Source: a virus
Reading direction: 5' to 3' (one strand)
DNA length: 64,000 nucleotides
IMG/VR virus record: IMGVR_UViG_3300028829_004004
Coordinates: 1 to 64,000 of that record
Every line of letters starts with the position of its first letter. Within the stretch, counting starts at the first letter, position 1. The notes below the pieces were generated by a model. The model saw nothing but the letters and a program-made list of their open reading frames with translations. It searched no databases and had not been told where the DNA came from. A program made the position numbers and the translations under genes. This document shows, one piece after another, positions 52,116 through 59,934 of this stretch.

Positions 52116-52590
52116 GCTACAAAACACAGAAGGGTTGGTTGTCAATCTGATAGATAGGATGGCACAAGATCTTCTTGTGTTCTTTGACTTCCGGGACCTT
52201 GTACAGGATTGTATAATTGCGGTCTCAAAAGAGCAACACCGATTCGATGAGGCAAGAGGGAAGTGGTCCACCTTCGTCTCCGTAGTGGTACGCACGGTCC
52301 TTAGCAGGACCCGCACTAAGTGCTACCGGTTACCCCTCTCGCAAGACCCTACCCTCCCTGAGTTCTCGCATTGCCCCGACCCTCACCCTCTACCTTGGGA
52401 AGGTGTGTCCCGAGAGGATATCGCAAGCGCGTACCTCTGCCTCGATGAGAGGGAGAAGAAAGTAGTGGAGGACTTCGTCCATAAGGTGAACCAAGAAGAG
52501 ACCGCGGAAGAGTGGAACATTCACAGGACACGGGTCGCGCAGATCAGAAAGCAGGCTTTTGAAAAAATTAGAACCACCCTCGTAAGGTAA
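52102..52590 (+). CDS. Sigma factor-like protein
   Basis: About 162 residues from the ATG at 52102. A region 2-like helix (FRDLVQDCIIAVSKEQHRFDE) is followed by WSTFVSVVVRTVLSR. A C-terminal region 4-like helix-turn-helix (DEREKKVVEDF, then TAEEWNIHRTRVAQIRKQA) ends the protein. This is the two-domain plan of short extracytoplasmic-type sigma factors. It may direct host RNA polymerase to phage promoters. Confidence 0.65.
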   Translation: MTLSELQNTEGLVVNLIDRMAQDLLVFFDFRDLVQDCIIAVSKEQHRFDEARGKWSTFVSVVVRTVLSRTRTKCYRLPLSQDPTLPEFSHCPDPHPLPWEGVSREDIASAYLCLDEREKKVVEDFVHKVNQEETAEEWNIHRTRVAQIRKQAFEKIRTTLVR

Positions 52591-52594
52591 TCAC

Positions 52595-53407
52595 ATGAAC
52601 ATCTACATCGCAGGACCGATGCGGTCCAAACCTGAATTTAATTTCCCTGCCTTCTTTGAGGCGGCTGAGTGGCTGTCTAGCTTAGGGCTGAATCCCATTA
52701 ACCCCGCGGAGTTCGACGTTGACCGGGGGTTCGATCCCCGCAGTGGAAGAGGGCAGTTGGTTACCCCTGAGTTCATCGCGGACGCTATCCGGCGAGACGT
52801 GGGTCTCATCCTAGATGAGGCGGAAGGGATTCTAATGCTCCCCGGTTGGACTGAGAGTATCGGAGCGTCAGCAGAGTACGCCCTCGCACGATGGAAAGAA
52901 TTGCCGGTGTTCAAGCGAGATGGTGACCTCCTCGTAGGAGAGGAAACCATAGGCCCACTTGATATGGAGTACTCTGAAGAGAAGAAGCAGAAGTTCACCC
53001 CTGACCCGGTGGTCAACACATCTGTCCCGAAGGGAGATCACTTATTCAATGCCAACTGGCCATTCACTGACCCCTCAGTTGAAGAGGAGGAAGACGTTCT
53101 TGAGGAGGCGCTTCGTCTCACAAGAGGCGACCGGCAGAACCAGTATGGCCCACCAGACCAAGACTTCCGACGTACCGCAGATATGTGGACCGCTTTGAAG
53201 GGGGTGAAGTTTGAGCCAAAGGATGTTGCCATGTTCACTATCTGTATGAAGCTCTCTCGGGAGACGCACCAGAAGAAACGTGATAACTGGGTGGACATCG
53301 CAGGGTACGCCCGGTGTGGTCACATCTGCGCTGAGGCCGCGGCACAGCGGGAAGTGGAACAGGACGAGGAGTGGAATTACTGCCGTATCAATCGAGGTGC
53401 AGAGTGA
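52595..53407 (+). CDS. DUF4406 plus DUF6378-like fusion
   Basis: A 270-residue protein of two parts. The first 110 residues match the nucleoside 2-deoxyribosyltransferase-like DUF4406 (MNIYIAGPMRS, later DEAEGILMLPGWTES). The last 110 match the DUF6378 pattern (LTRGDRQNQYGPPDQDF, then CMKLSRE and WVDIAGYA). An acidic linker joins them. A role in nucleotide handling or base modification is plausible and fits the nearby thyX. Confidence 0.7.
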   Translation: MNIYIAGPMRSKPEFNFPAFFEAAEWLSSLGLNPINPAEFDVDRGFDPRSGRGQLVTPEFIADAIRRDVGLILDEAEGILMLPGWTESIGASAEYALARWKELPVFKRDGDLLVGEETIGPLDMEYSEEKKQKFTPDPVVNTSVPKGDHLFNANWPFTDPSVEEEEDVLEEALRLTRGDRQNQYGPPDQDFRRTADMWTALKGVKFEPKDVAMFTICMKLSRETHQKKRDNWVDIAGYARCGHICAEAAAQREVEQDEEWNYCRINRGAE

Positions 53408-53613
53408 AACGTAAGAAAAGACATAACGACCCTGACCTTCGTAGTAAGGCAATGTACATTAGCGTTAGCCTCCCGGTATTACAGGCACTAGAGGGAGTAC
53501 GGCCTCTGCTTAACGGAAGTTCAGGGGCTTACCTCGGGGTGTATAAACATGCGGCAGCTACCCTCTGCCGTGAATTGGAGTGGGAAACTTATGGGGAGGT
53601 GCAAGGTGATTAA
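53404..53613 (+). CDS. Small basic protein, unknown
   Basis: About 69 residues from the GTG at 53404, overlapping the upstream stop (GTGA). Basic start (KRKKRHND), then YISVSLPVLQAL. Possibly DNA-binding; no family recognised. Confidence 0.45.
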   Translation: MKRKKRHNDPDLRSKAMYISVSLPVLQALEGVRPLLNGSSGAYLGVYKHAAATLCRELEWETYGEVQGD

Positions 53614-53944
53614 GGAATTTGACGATATCGTAGAATACCTACTTGACAATGGGTGGACACAATACACAGCATACGATACTAAGGTAGGGTGTCAGGACTT
53701 CTACAAGGTCTTCCCCACGCCTCACGGGTGTAGGGGGACAGGAAACCCCGGAATAGAAATCACTTGCCGGGTACAGCGGTTCATGGATGTAACTGTGTTT
53801 AGTTTCACCCTGCAAGGGGAGACTGTAAACGGAGGGTTCAAACTGAGTCGGTATGACCTTACTGATGATTTCGCTGAGGCTATCAAGGTGACCAACGACA
53901 TGGTTGCCCTGTGGGAAATAGCAAACATACCGAGGGTTGGATAA
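53606..53944 (+). CDS. Small hypothetical protein
   Basis: About 112 residues from the GTG at 53606, with GGGGAGG 6 bases upstream deciding the start. Mixed alpha/beta with Cys near the middle (GCQDFYKVF). Its stop overlaps the thyX start (TAATG). Confidence 0.5.
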   Translation: MIKEFDDIVEYLLDNGWTQYTAYDTKVGCQDFYKVFPTPHGCRGTGNPGIEITCRVQRFMDVTVFSFTLQGETVNGGFKLSRYDLTDDFAEAIKVTNDMVALWEIANIPRVG

Positions 53945-54600
53945 TGAGTATTCCACACGTAGAGTTAGTTACACACACCCCCAACCCTGAGTACATGATG
54001 GCTAGGGTTGCTAGGGTCTCTAATCCTAAGAACCAAGATAACCCTAAGTTTGGGAAATTATTAAGGTATATGATAAGGGAAAAGCATTATTCACCCTTTG
54101 AACACGCCAGCCTCACGCTGAAGGTCACGACGACATTGGACATAGCGACACAGATCCTCCGTCACCGTAGCTTCACATTCCAACAACTCTCTCGTCGTTA
54201 TGCAGGGGACAAAGAGGCGCCAGTGGTGATGCACATACCTGAGCTTCGGGCACCCCACCCCAAGAATCGTCAGAAGTCGGTGGAGACCCTCCCCCAACCG
54301 ATTCAGGACATGTACGCAAGACATATCAATCACCTCTTCACATTAGCGGAGGAACTCTATCAAGATATGCTTGAGGATGGGGTTGCTAAGGAGTGTGCCC
54401 GAGCAGTACTCCCACAGGCAACGCAGACTACCCTCCACATGACCGGGTCCTGCCGTTCGTGGTTGCATTACATTGCCCTGCGTGGCGGGAACGGCACACA
54501 GAAAGAACACATGGCAGTGGCCGAGCAAGCCAAGGGGATCTTTCGAGAAGTATTCCCCACCGTCGCCGGAGCGGTGGATAACCTGAACTGGGAGATTTGA
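53944..54600 (+). CDS. thyX: Flavin-dependent thymidylate synthase ThyX
   Basis: A 218-residue enzyme from the ATG at 53944, coupled to the upstream stop. The ThyX signature RHR at 73-75 followed by QQLSRRY (Ser83, Arg84) is present, as are the flavin- and folate-contacting HMTGS and RSWLHYIALR segments near the end. It makes dTMP from dUMP with FAD and methylene-folate. It would keep the thymidine supply for phage DNA replication. Confidence 0.9.
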   Translation: MSIPHVELVTHTPNPEYMMARVARVSNPKNQDNPKFGKLLRYMIREKHYSPFEHASLTLKVTTTLDIATQILRHRSFTFQQLSRRYAGDKEAPVVMHIPELRAPHPKNRQKSVETLPQPIQDMYARHINHLFTLAEELYQDMLEDGVAKECARAVLPQATQTTLHMTGSCRSWLHYIALRGGNGTQKEHMAVAEQAKGIFREVFPTVAGAVDNLNWEI

Positions 54601-54602
54601 CG

Positions 54603-54740
54603 ATGCTTGTTTGCGTAGACTGTGACCAATACGTGGACCCGGTGGAGGAACAAACTAAGTGGGGGGACCTTGAGTGCCGGTGTGGTGGGACCTTGTTCAT
54701 AGAGGAACCCGACGATCCCCCTGAAATGGAGATAAAGTAA
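54603..54740 (+). CDS. Tiny zinc-ribbon protein
   Basis: 45 residues: VCVDCDQY and later CRCGGTLF form a C-x2-C and C-x-C zinc ribbon, then an acidic tail. It ends by sharing a base with the next ATG. Too short to place in a family. Confidence 0.55.
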   Translation: MLVCVDCDQYVDPVEEQTKWGDLECRCGGTLFIEEPDDPPEMEIK

Positions 54741-55018
54741 TGGGCTGGGAAAGAGGAAGGTTTAAGTTCGTTAAGCCCCCCTCAAAGCAGGCTGAGATGG
54801 ACAGCCCTTTCCATGCAGAGTGTAGGGGGTTTATTGCGGGGATAATTACCGCCATAGTTATCTTCATGGTTACCTTAGCTGCGACGGGTCTCCTCGAACA
54901 AGAAAGAGCGTGCGAAATATTTCTTGACGAACAGGGGGAGATTGTTTGGATACAAGGTGACTACTTGTTACGACATGATGTCGGGGCCTCTTCTCAGACC
55001 AACACCCACACGGACTAG
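54740..55018 (+). CDS. Small membrane protein
   Basis: A 92-residue protein with a cytoplasmic-looking basic start and one strong hydrophobic helix (FIAGIITAIVIFMVTLAATG), then an acidic outer part. Function unknown; a lysis or exclusion role is possible. Confidence 0.55.
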   Translation: MGWERGRFKFVKPPSKQAEMDSPFHAECRGFIAGIITAIVIFMVTLAATGLLEQERACEIFLDEQGEIVWIQGDYLLRHDVGASSQTNTHTD

Positions 55019-55024
55019 CTATCA

Positions 55025-55279
55025 ATGATCACTGGTGCTCTACCTATCCCTCCCTCTGCGTGCCCTTGTAAGGACTATGCAAGAACCGACATACTAGAGG
55101 GAGGACACTCCTCTAGGTGCCCAAATAAAGACCGGGTGGCAGTAGACCTTGGGTGGTTAAAGCTACGGATCAACCACCTAATGAGGCGCGGGCTTTCAGT
55201 CAGTGCCGCCTTTGAGAAGGTGGAAGAGGAACTCTCACGCGAGAAGAAGTATGAGTCAAGAGAACTCAACCCATTCTAG
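55025..55279 (+). CDS. Small Cys-containing protein, unknown
   Basis: An 84-residue protein with a Cys pair (CPCKDY), a later Cys (RCPNKD) and a charged helical C-terminal half. It overlaps a palindrome at its stop codon. Confidence 0.5.
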   Translation: MITGALPIPPSACPCKDYARTDILEGGHSSRCPNKDRVAVDLGWLKLRINHLMRRGLSVSAAFEKVEEELSREKKYESRELNPF

Positions 55280-55291
55280 CAAACGTTTGCA
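55278..55291. promoter_or_regulatory. Dispersed palindrome site 15 (intergenic)
   Basis: Perfect 12-bp core (first flank A instead of T) covering the end of one gene and lying 12 bases before the next start codon. Confidence 0.8.
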
Positions 55292-55303
55292 TGGAGAAAA
55301 CCG

Positions 55304-55987
55304 ATGGACAAAGTAATCCTCAGTATGCACTTCGAGAAGTGCGGTGGCACTACCCTCAGATACTTCTGGAAGAAATCCTTCAACGACTCTGAGTTCTTCT
55401 TATACGAGCCTCACCTCTATGAGCATAACGTCCTCATAGAAGAGATTGATGAGGGCGTGGGGCAGTACAAAGATGTTAAGGTAATTCACGGACACTTCGC
55501 GCATGGGCTGCACCTTTCCCTAACAAGACCGTGTGAGTACGTGTGCGTCCTCCGTGATCCAGTGGATCGGTTCATTAGTCACTTCAACCATTGGCGGGAG
55601 TGGGGTCAGGCACCCGCGGGGAGTAACGTCACCGGACAAAAGATAACGATCGAAGAGTTCCTTGAAGACCCCAGCAGTAACAGCATACGCAACCTCATGA
55701 CGAAGAGGTTAGCGGGGTTAGGGTTAACGACAGACGCTACTTGCGAGGACTTCGAGGAGGCAGCTAAGAACCTCAGTGCCTTTTCCGCGGTGGGTTTTGT
55801 TGATAACCTCCCAGAGTTTGGTAAAGAGATCGCGCACAAGTTCGGGTTGAAGGATGCTAACTGTGACTTCAAACTAAACTCCCAGAGACTCGGGACGGTG
55901 AAGCACAAGTTGCCTAAAGAAACGTTAGAGAAGATAGAGATTCTGAACTATTGGGACAGACGGCTCTACAACTCAGTAGTAAAGTAG
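55304..55987 (+). CDS. Sulfotransferase (copy 3)
   Basis: A 227-residue Sulfotransfer_2-like protein. HFEKCGGTT at 9-17 is the phosphosulfate-binding loop and VLRDPVDRF at 82-90 the 3'-phosphate site, with a final NYWDRRLY. It probably transfers sulfate from PAPS to a glycan. The other two copies and the APS kinase make a complete supply-and-use set except for ATP sulfurylase. Confidence 0.8.
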   Translation: MDKVILSMHFEKCGGTTLRYFWKKSFNDSEFFLYEPHLYEHNVLIEEIDEGVGQYKDVKVIHGHFAHGLHLSLTRPCEYVCVLRDPVDRFISHFNHWREWGQAPAGSNVTGQKITIEEFLEDPSSNSIRNLMTKRLAGLGLTTDATCEDFEEAAKNLSAFSAVGFVDNLPEFGKEIAHKFGLKDANCDFKLNSQRLGTVKHKLPKETLEKIEILNYWDRRLYNSVVK

Positions 55988-55998
55988 GAGAAGAGAGT

Positions 55999-56286
55999 AT
56001 GGTCAGTATTGATTTACCCACCGCAAGGGAGCAGAGGGAAGCAGTCCAGAAGGAAGGTATCTCGGAGAAGACATTAGAGGTGGTACGGAAGCAGTTAGCT
56101 GACGCTGCTAAGAGTGGGTGGGGGTACACTCACTTCACCGAGGCTATGAGTTGGGATGAAGTTGTCCTCTTACGTGATGTCCTCATTGAGAAAGGGTACA
56201 CCACTAGCCTCTCGTTTGGAGAGAGTAACCCACGTACGCTGCAACCGTACACCTTTGACCTTCGAGTAGCATGGCTAGGTGAATGA
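55999..56286 (+). CDS. Small hypothetical protein
   Basis: A 95-residue protein from the ATG at 55999, which has GGAG upstream. Helical first half with charged residues, then an alpha/beta end. Overlaps the next gene as ATGA. No family recognised. Confidence 0.5.
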   Translation: MVSIDLPTAREQREAVQKEGISEKTLEVVRKQLADAAKSGWGYTHFTEAMSWDEVVLLRDVLIEKGYTTSLSFGESNPRTLQPYTFDLRVAWLGE

Positions 56287-56450
56287 AAGGGAAACCTAAA
56301 GCAAAGTGTTTAGCCTGCAACACTGAGTTAGCAGGCGGAAAGAGGAGCCGGTGCCCCCACTGTAACTCTTCTAATATAGAGTGGCCCTTCGACATGACAT
56401 CCTATGAGGGTGAGCGGAGGCAAGCGAAACGTCAACAACACCAGAGGTGA
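56283..56450 (+). CDS. Tiny zinc-finger protein
   Basis: 55 residues with CLAC and CPHC, a compact zinc ribbon, followed by a basic tail (ERRQAKRQQHQR). Probably nucleic-acid or protein binding. Overlaps the previous stop. Confidence 0.55.
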   Translation: MKGKPKAKCLACNTELAGGKRSRCPHCNSSNIEWPFDMTSYEGERRQAKRQQHQR

Positions 56451-56453
56451 CAA

Positions 56454-56570
56454 ATGAAATTCCTTATCCTAACCCTTTTGATTATCGTAACTACTGGATG
56501 TCAGACGGCACTACCTGAACAGGAGATAACCGTAGAACCTATCCTGCTCGGTGTAAAGGTGGGATTTTAA
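56454..56570 (+). CDS. Tiny lipoprotein (o-spanin candidate)
   Basis: 38 residues: MKFLILTLLIIVTTGC forms a short signal with a lipobox-like TTGC, then an acidic mature part of about 22 residues. This is the size and plan of an outer-membrane lipoprotein; Rz1-like spanins are the best-known phage case, but they are usually longer and Pro-rich. Suggests a Gram-negative host if real. Confidence 0.5.
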   Translation: MKFLILTLLIIVTTGCQTALPEQEITVEPILLGVKVGF

Positions 56571-56572
56571 CA

Positions 56573-56746
56573 GTGCTCACTATTATGATATGCTGTCCTT
56601 GGGGGCGCGGGTTAGTCTCCGTAGTATGGGAAGCCCGGAGTGAGGTCAAGCGGTACCGGATCTCATTCTTCCTACGTAAAGGCCAGAGGTTCCCTTCCCC
56701 TCCCCACGTCCTACGACTAGGGCGTATTGTAGAGGTCACCAAATGA
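56573..56746 (+). CDS. Small basic protein, unknown
   Basis: 57 residues from the GTG at 56573, with a Cys pair and an Arg/Pro-rich tail, ending as ATGA on the glycosyltransferase start. No recognisable family. Confidence 0.4.
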   Translation: MLTIMICCPWGRGLVSVVWEARSEVKRYRISFFLRKGQRFPSPPHVLRLGRIVEVTK

Positions 56747-57603
56747 GCAACGGTGTCTTTTACTACTCCAACTTTGCTAAGATCACTCCACTGTTAGCAG
56801 TGTCCATCCACAGTCTCCGAAAGTTCTACGATGGTGCCATCCACGTCTGCTTCGGTCCTAGTACCCCCGAGTTCTTTTTGAACGAGGCTCGCAACAGTAA
56901 GGACTTTACACATAATGTAGTAGACAAACTTTACTACGAGGGGAGAGTGAAGACCGCGCAGCAAGGATGGTACGAAAAGCCCTTTGCCCTAAAACACCAC
57001 TCCCCCTTTGAGAACACCTTGTTCTATGATGTCGATCATGTCTTCTACAAAGGGTTAGACCCCGCATTATTCCAGCTTATAGAGAAGGAAGGTATCTTCT
57101 CGGCTGTTGCAGAGGGTCTCCCCCGGAGGAACCGGAAGATATGCCAAGAGATCAAAGCGGCTACAGGGGTTGAGTTAGAAAACTCCCCAAGGATTAGTGG
57201 TGCCTGCATAGGATACAATAAGCAGTCAGGTTATGTGGACGATTGGATTCATTGGTTTCGGGTATTCCGAAAATACGGGCGAGGGGCCATAGGAAGAAAC
57301 AGTGAGGAGTTCGGGTTAGGGTTTGTGTTCAACCACCTCGGCAAAGGGGTGAGGATACCCCCTGACATTAGCTATGGGTACCCACGCAGAGGTCTCTTGA
57401 CTGAAGTACCTGAAGGGGTGACTGCCATCCACTTCTGTGCAGGTCGGTACTCACGCGGGGAACTCTGGTCAAAAGCCTACGCCGAAGCGTACAAGGCAGA
57501 CTACATGGGTACACGGCGTCTCCTAGAGGAGTACGCTAAAGCTAATGGGGCAGTAGCTCGATTAAAGAACAATCTGGGTGATAAAGTGAGTGGACCAGCT
57601 TGA
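56743..57603 (+). CDS. Glycosyltransferase, GT8-like
   Basis: A 286-residue GT-A enzyme. The opening VFYYSNFAKITPLLAVSIHS and the LFYDVDHVFYKGLD segment (D96-x-D98) match GT8-type transferases; AIHFCAGRYSRG near the end supplies a late His. It would add a sugar to a phage or host acceptor. Encoded among sulfotransferase and methyltransferase genes. Confidence 0.65.
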   Translation: MSNGVFYYSNFAKITPLLAVSIHSLRKFYDGAIHVCFGPSTPEFFLNEARNSKDFTHNVVDKLYYEGRVKTAQQGWYEKPFALKHHSPFENTLFYDVDHVFYKGLDPALFQLIEKEGIFSAVAEGLPRRNRKICQEIKAATGVELENSPRISGACIGYNKQSGYVDDWIHWFRVFRKYGRGAIGRNSEEFGLGFVFNHLGKGVRIPPDISYGYPRRGLLTEVPEGVTAIHFCAGRYSRGELWSKAYAEAYKADYMGTRRLLEEYAKANGAVARLKNNLGDKVSGPA

Positions 57604-57656
57604 CATCACGGAGATCGGTGGTAGAGTTACCCGCCACAGAAACAAAGGAGGAACCA

Positions 57657-57938
57657 ATGGAAGAGAGAAAGTTACTAGATGCCCCCGCGGCGAGAGACCT
57701 ATATGACGAGTTTTGGGGAGAGCTTCGTAAAAGCTCCCTCATTCAGGACAAGCTCAAAGAGTGTCTGGAGAAAATAGAGGCCGCGGCTAGAGAGGGGAAA
57801 GATATCGTGCGTATACCCGCAGCAGAGTTTGACCTGACCGGCCCCCACCGTGAGGCTCTTACTCACCAACTTGACGAGTTGGGTTTTTCTTTTAACCTGT
57901 ACTCCGCGACTTGGGAGATAAAGGGATGGGGGAAGTAG
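57657..57938 (+). CDS. Small hypothetical protein
   Basis: About 93 residues from the ATG at 57657, preceded by an almost perfect AAAGGAGG. Acidic and helical, with a terminal strand (FNLYSATWEIKGWG). No family recognised. Confidence 0.55.
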   Translation: MEERKLLDAPAARDLYDEFWGELRKSSLIQDKLKECLEKIEAAAREGKDIVRIPAAEFDLTGPHREALTHQLDELGFSFNLYSATWEIKGWGK

Positions 57939-58162
57939 AGGTGATTACTGACGAGAAGCCTACCACCTCCGTTCAACTACGGGTGTTCGCTATTTGCGGC
58001 CTTGGTTTAGATGGGAGGTTTGTCCATCAAAGCGATCTCCTCTGGTTAGAGGGAATAGTCAGGAAGTACCCCAAATGGACAGTCGATGAATTGCAACCGT
58101 TTGCATCTGGGGAGGGAGGAGTCTGCAAGATGGAACCAACAATCAAGGAACAATACAAATGA
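57926..58162 (+). CDS. Small hypothetical protein
   Basis: About 78 residues from the ATG at 57926, overlapping the upstream gene by 13 bases. It contains a palindrome variant (read as LQPFA). No family recognised. Confidence 0.45.
   Translation: MGEVEVITDEKPTTSVQLRVFAICGLGLDGRFVHQSDLLWLEGIVRKYPKWTVDELQPFASGEGGVCKMEPTIKEQYK
58092..58105. promoter_or_regulatory. Palindrome variant (GCAACCGTTTGC core)
   Basis: One mismatch from the core, inside a small gene; in the same register as site 7. Confidence 0.5.
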
Positions 58163-58530
58163 CGCCGTGTGCGCCTTACGCCCTTAGTAAATTAACTGGC
58201 ATCCCCTTCCACGATGTGCTAGACTTGTGGAAGCGCGCCTTCCGCCTCGATGATGATTGGGATGGACTTGGTACAGATGTCCAATGTGCGGGACTGCTTT
58301 GGAAGTTCAACATGCGGTTGGTCCCCCTCCAATCATACGCACGTAGCCTCCCCGATGTCTACGCAGACCTGCAAGAGTCTGAGGGGCAGTACCTTATATT
58401 CTTTGGTTGCCATTGTGTAGTCTTGCGCAGCGGTAAGATCATAGACCGGTATGGTAGCCACACCATAGCAGACTACCCTTGGGAGGGAGATGTTACAGTA
58501 GGTGCAGTTCACAAGGTAATAGAGGAATAA
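58159..58530 (+). CDS. Papain-like fold protein (tentative)
   Basis: A 123-residue protein with an early CAPYALSKLTG helix and a late HCVVLRSGKIIDRYGSH strand, the Cys and His order of papain-like and C39-like peptidases. The call is a pattern guess; the fold may have another use such as transglutaminase-like chemistry or be inactive. Confidence 0.45.
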   Translation: MTPCAPYALSKLTGIPFHDVLDLWKRAFRLDDDWDGLGTDVQCAGLLWKFNMRLVPLQSYARSLPDVYADLQESEGQYLIFFGCHCVVLRSGKIIDRYGSHTIADYPWEGDVTVGAVHKVIEE

Positions 58531-58570
58531 AGATGGAAGCAATAGATGCAGAAGATGATCGAAGGCCAGT

Positions 58571-59071
58571 ATGAAACTCCATATTGGATGCGGGAAGAAG
58601 TACATGAAAGGGTGGGTGAACATAGACGTAAACCCTAGACTAAAGACCGACCTGTGTATAGATGTTGACAAGGGATTACCCTTTGATGATAGTTCAGTCA
58701 CAGAGGTTAAGATGCACCACTCCCTTGAACATGTTAAGGGGTACCTCCAATTCATAGAGGAACTCTACAGGGTGTGTACCAAAGATGCGCTGTGGCACAT
58801 AACCGTACCGTACGTAACGTCGTCACACATGAACATGGTCAACCCCTACCACCATACCCACTTCAATGAATTCTCTTTCGACTTCTTTAACCCAAAGAAG
58901 CTGAGAGGCAGCGCACACGAAATGAATAGTGCGAAGCTGAATGTAGTGTCCTTTGACCTCACCTACTTCCCGGAGTCCCGTCACCTGACAAAGGAAGAGA
59001 AAGAGTTCGCACGTAGACACTACTGGAACGTAGTCTCTCAGGTTCACTTTAAGATAAAGGTGATCAAATGA
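58571..59071 (+). CDS. SAM-dependent methyltransferase
   Basis: A 166-residue class I methyltransferase. KLHIGCGKKYMKGWVNIDV at the N-terminus is the SAM-binding loop plus acidic ribose-binding residue; HHSLEHV follows as motif IV. The short length and PYHHTHFNEFSF region match small phage or sugar methyltransferases. It could methylate a sugar made by the nearby glycosyltransferase. Confidence 0.7.
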   Translation: MKLHIGCGKKYMKGWVNIDVNPRLKTDLCIDVDKGLPFDDSSVTEVKMHHSLEHVKGYLQFIEELYRVCTKDALWHITVPYVTSSHMNMVNPYHHTHFNEFSFDFFNPKKLRGSAHEMNSAKLNVVSFDLTYFPESRHLTKEEKEFARRHYWNVVSQVHFKIKVIK

Positions 59072-59097
59072 ATGCTGATGAAGCCGGAGGAGAGTAA

Positions 59098-59448
59098 ATG
59101 AGTTTAGACATTTCACTATACATGGACGTGGACACAGGTGGACCCGAGCTACACCGGGTGACATTGTATGAAGCTAACTACACACACAACATAACAGCGA
59201 TGGCTAGGGAAGCGGGGCTGTACGAATGTATCTGGTGCCCTGAAGACCACACCTCTTTTCCAGTGGCAGGTGCATTGATCGGCCCTTTGAGAGAGGGGCT
59301 GCTTCGTATGCGAGAGGACCCGGAACGGTTCACTGCTCTCAATCCAGAGAACGGGTGGGGGAGCTACGATACTTTCCTAGATTGGGTAGACAGGTACTTA
59401 CACGCCTGCACCGAACATCCGAAAGCATCTATCCACACTTGGAGATAA
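59098..59448 (+). CDS. Conserved-looking small phage protein
   Basis: A 116-residue protein beginning SLDISLYMDVDTG and holding YECIWCPED and a C-terminal FLDWVDRYLHAC helix. The layout recalls widespread small phage proteins of unknown role. GGAGG stands upstream of the ATG. Confidence 0.55.
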   Translation: MSLDISLYMDVDTGGPELHRVTLYEANYTHNITAMAREAGLYECIWCPEDHTSFPVAGALIGPLREGLLRMREDPERFTALNPENGWGSYDTFLDWVDRYLHACTEHPKASIHTWR

Positions 59449-59451
59449 ACC

Positions 59452-59733
59452 ATGGACAGCGAAGAAACCATTGCTTACAACAAGGGGATTGAAACCGCGA
59501 TCTCTCTAGTACATGAGAGTGTCTTCTGCCCAGAGGACCGAGAGACTATCCTCTGCGCTTTAGCCAGTAGTAAACTCACAGTACCCGAGGAGCTATCATC
59601 ATCATCTGAGGAAGAGGAAGAGGATTGGTACGCGCCTTTGGCCTGCGCAGCACCACACCAACAGGAACAAGAAAGCACAGTGAAAGAGAAAACGAGACCA
59701 GCCCCGCCTCCGGGGCAGGACGCATGGAGATAA
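59452..59733 (+). CDS. Small acidic protein
   Basis: A 93-residue protein with a Ser/Glu-rich acidic stretch (LSSSSEEEEEDW) and Pro-rich end. Function unknown. Confidence 0.45.
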   Translation: MDSEETIAYNKGIETAISLVHESVFCPEDRETILCALASSKLTVPEELSSSSEEEEEDWYAPLACAAPHQQEQESTVKEKTRPAPPPGQDAWR

Positions 59734-59738
59734 ACAAT

Positions 59739-59933
59739 ATGAAAACAACAACCCCCGTAACTAAACTAGCCAAATGGTTCGCCGCGCATATCCGGCCTGA
59801 CTTCATCCTATCCCCCATTGCCACTAGTAATATTAAGTACCGCTACCCCGGAGACCTCTACGTAGGGAAGACAAACGTCTTCATCTTCGGAGTAAGAGTA
59901 GCCCAATTCCAACGCACCGCACCTTGGGACTAA
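59739..59933 (+). CDS. Small basic protein
   Basis: About 64 residues from the ATG at 59739. Basic, with a hydrophobic strand (KTNVFIFGVRV). No family recognised. Confidence 0.4.
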   Translation: MKTTTPVTKLAKWFAAHIRPDFILSPIATSNIKYRYPGDLYVGKTNVFIFGVRVAQFQRTAPWD

Positions 59934-59934
59934 C

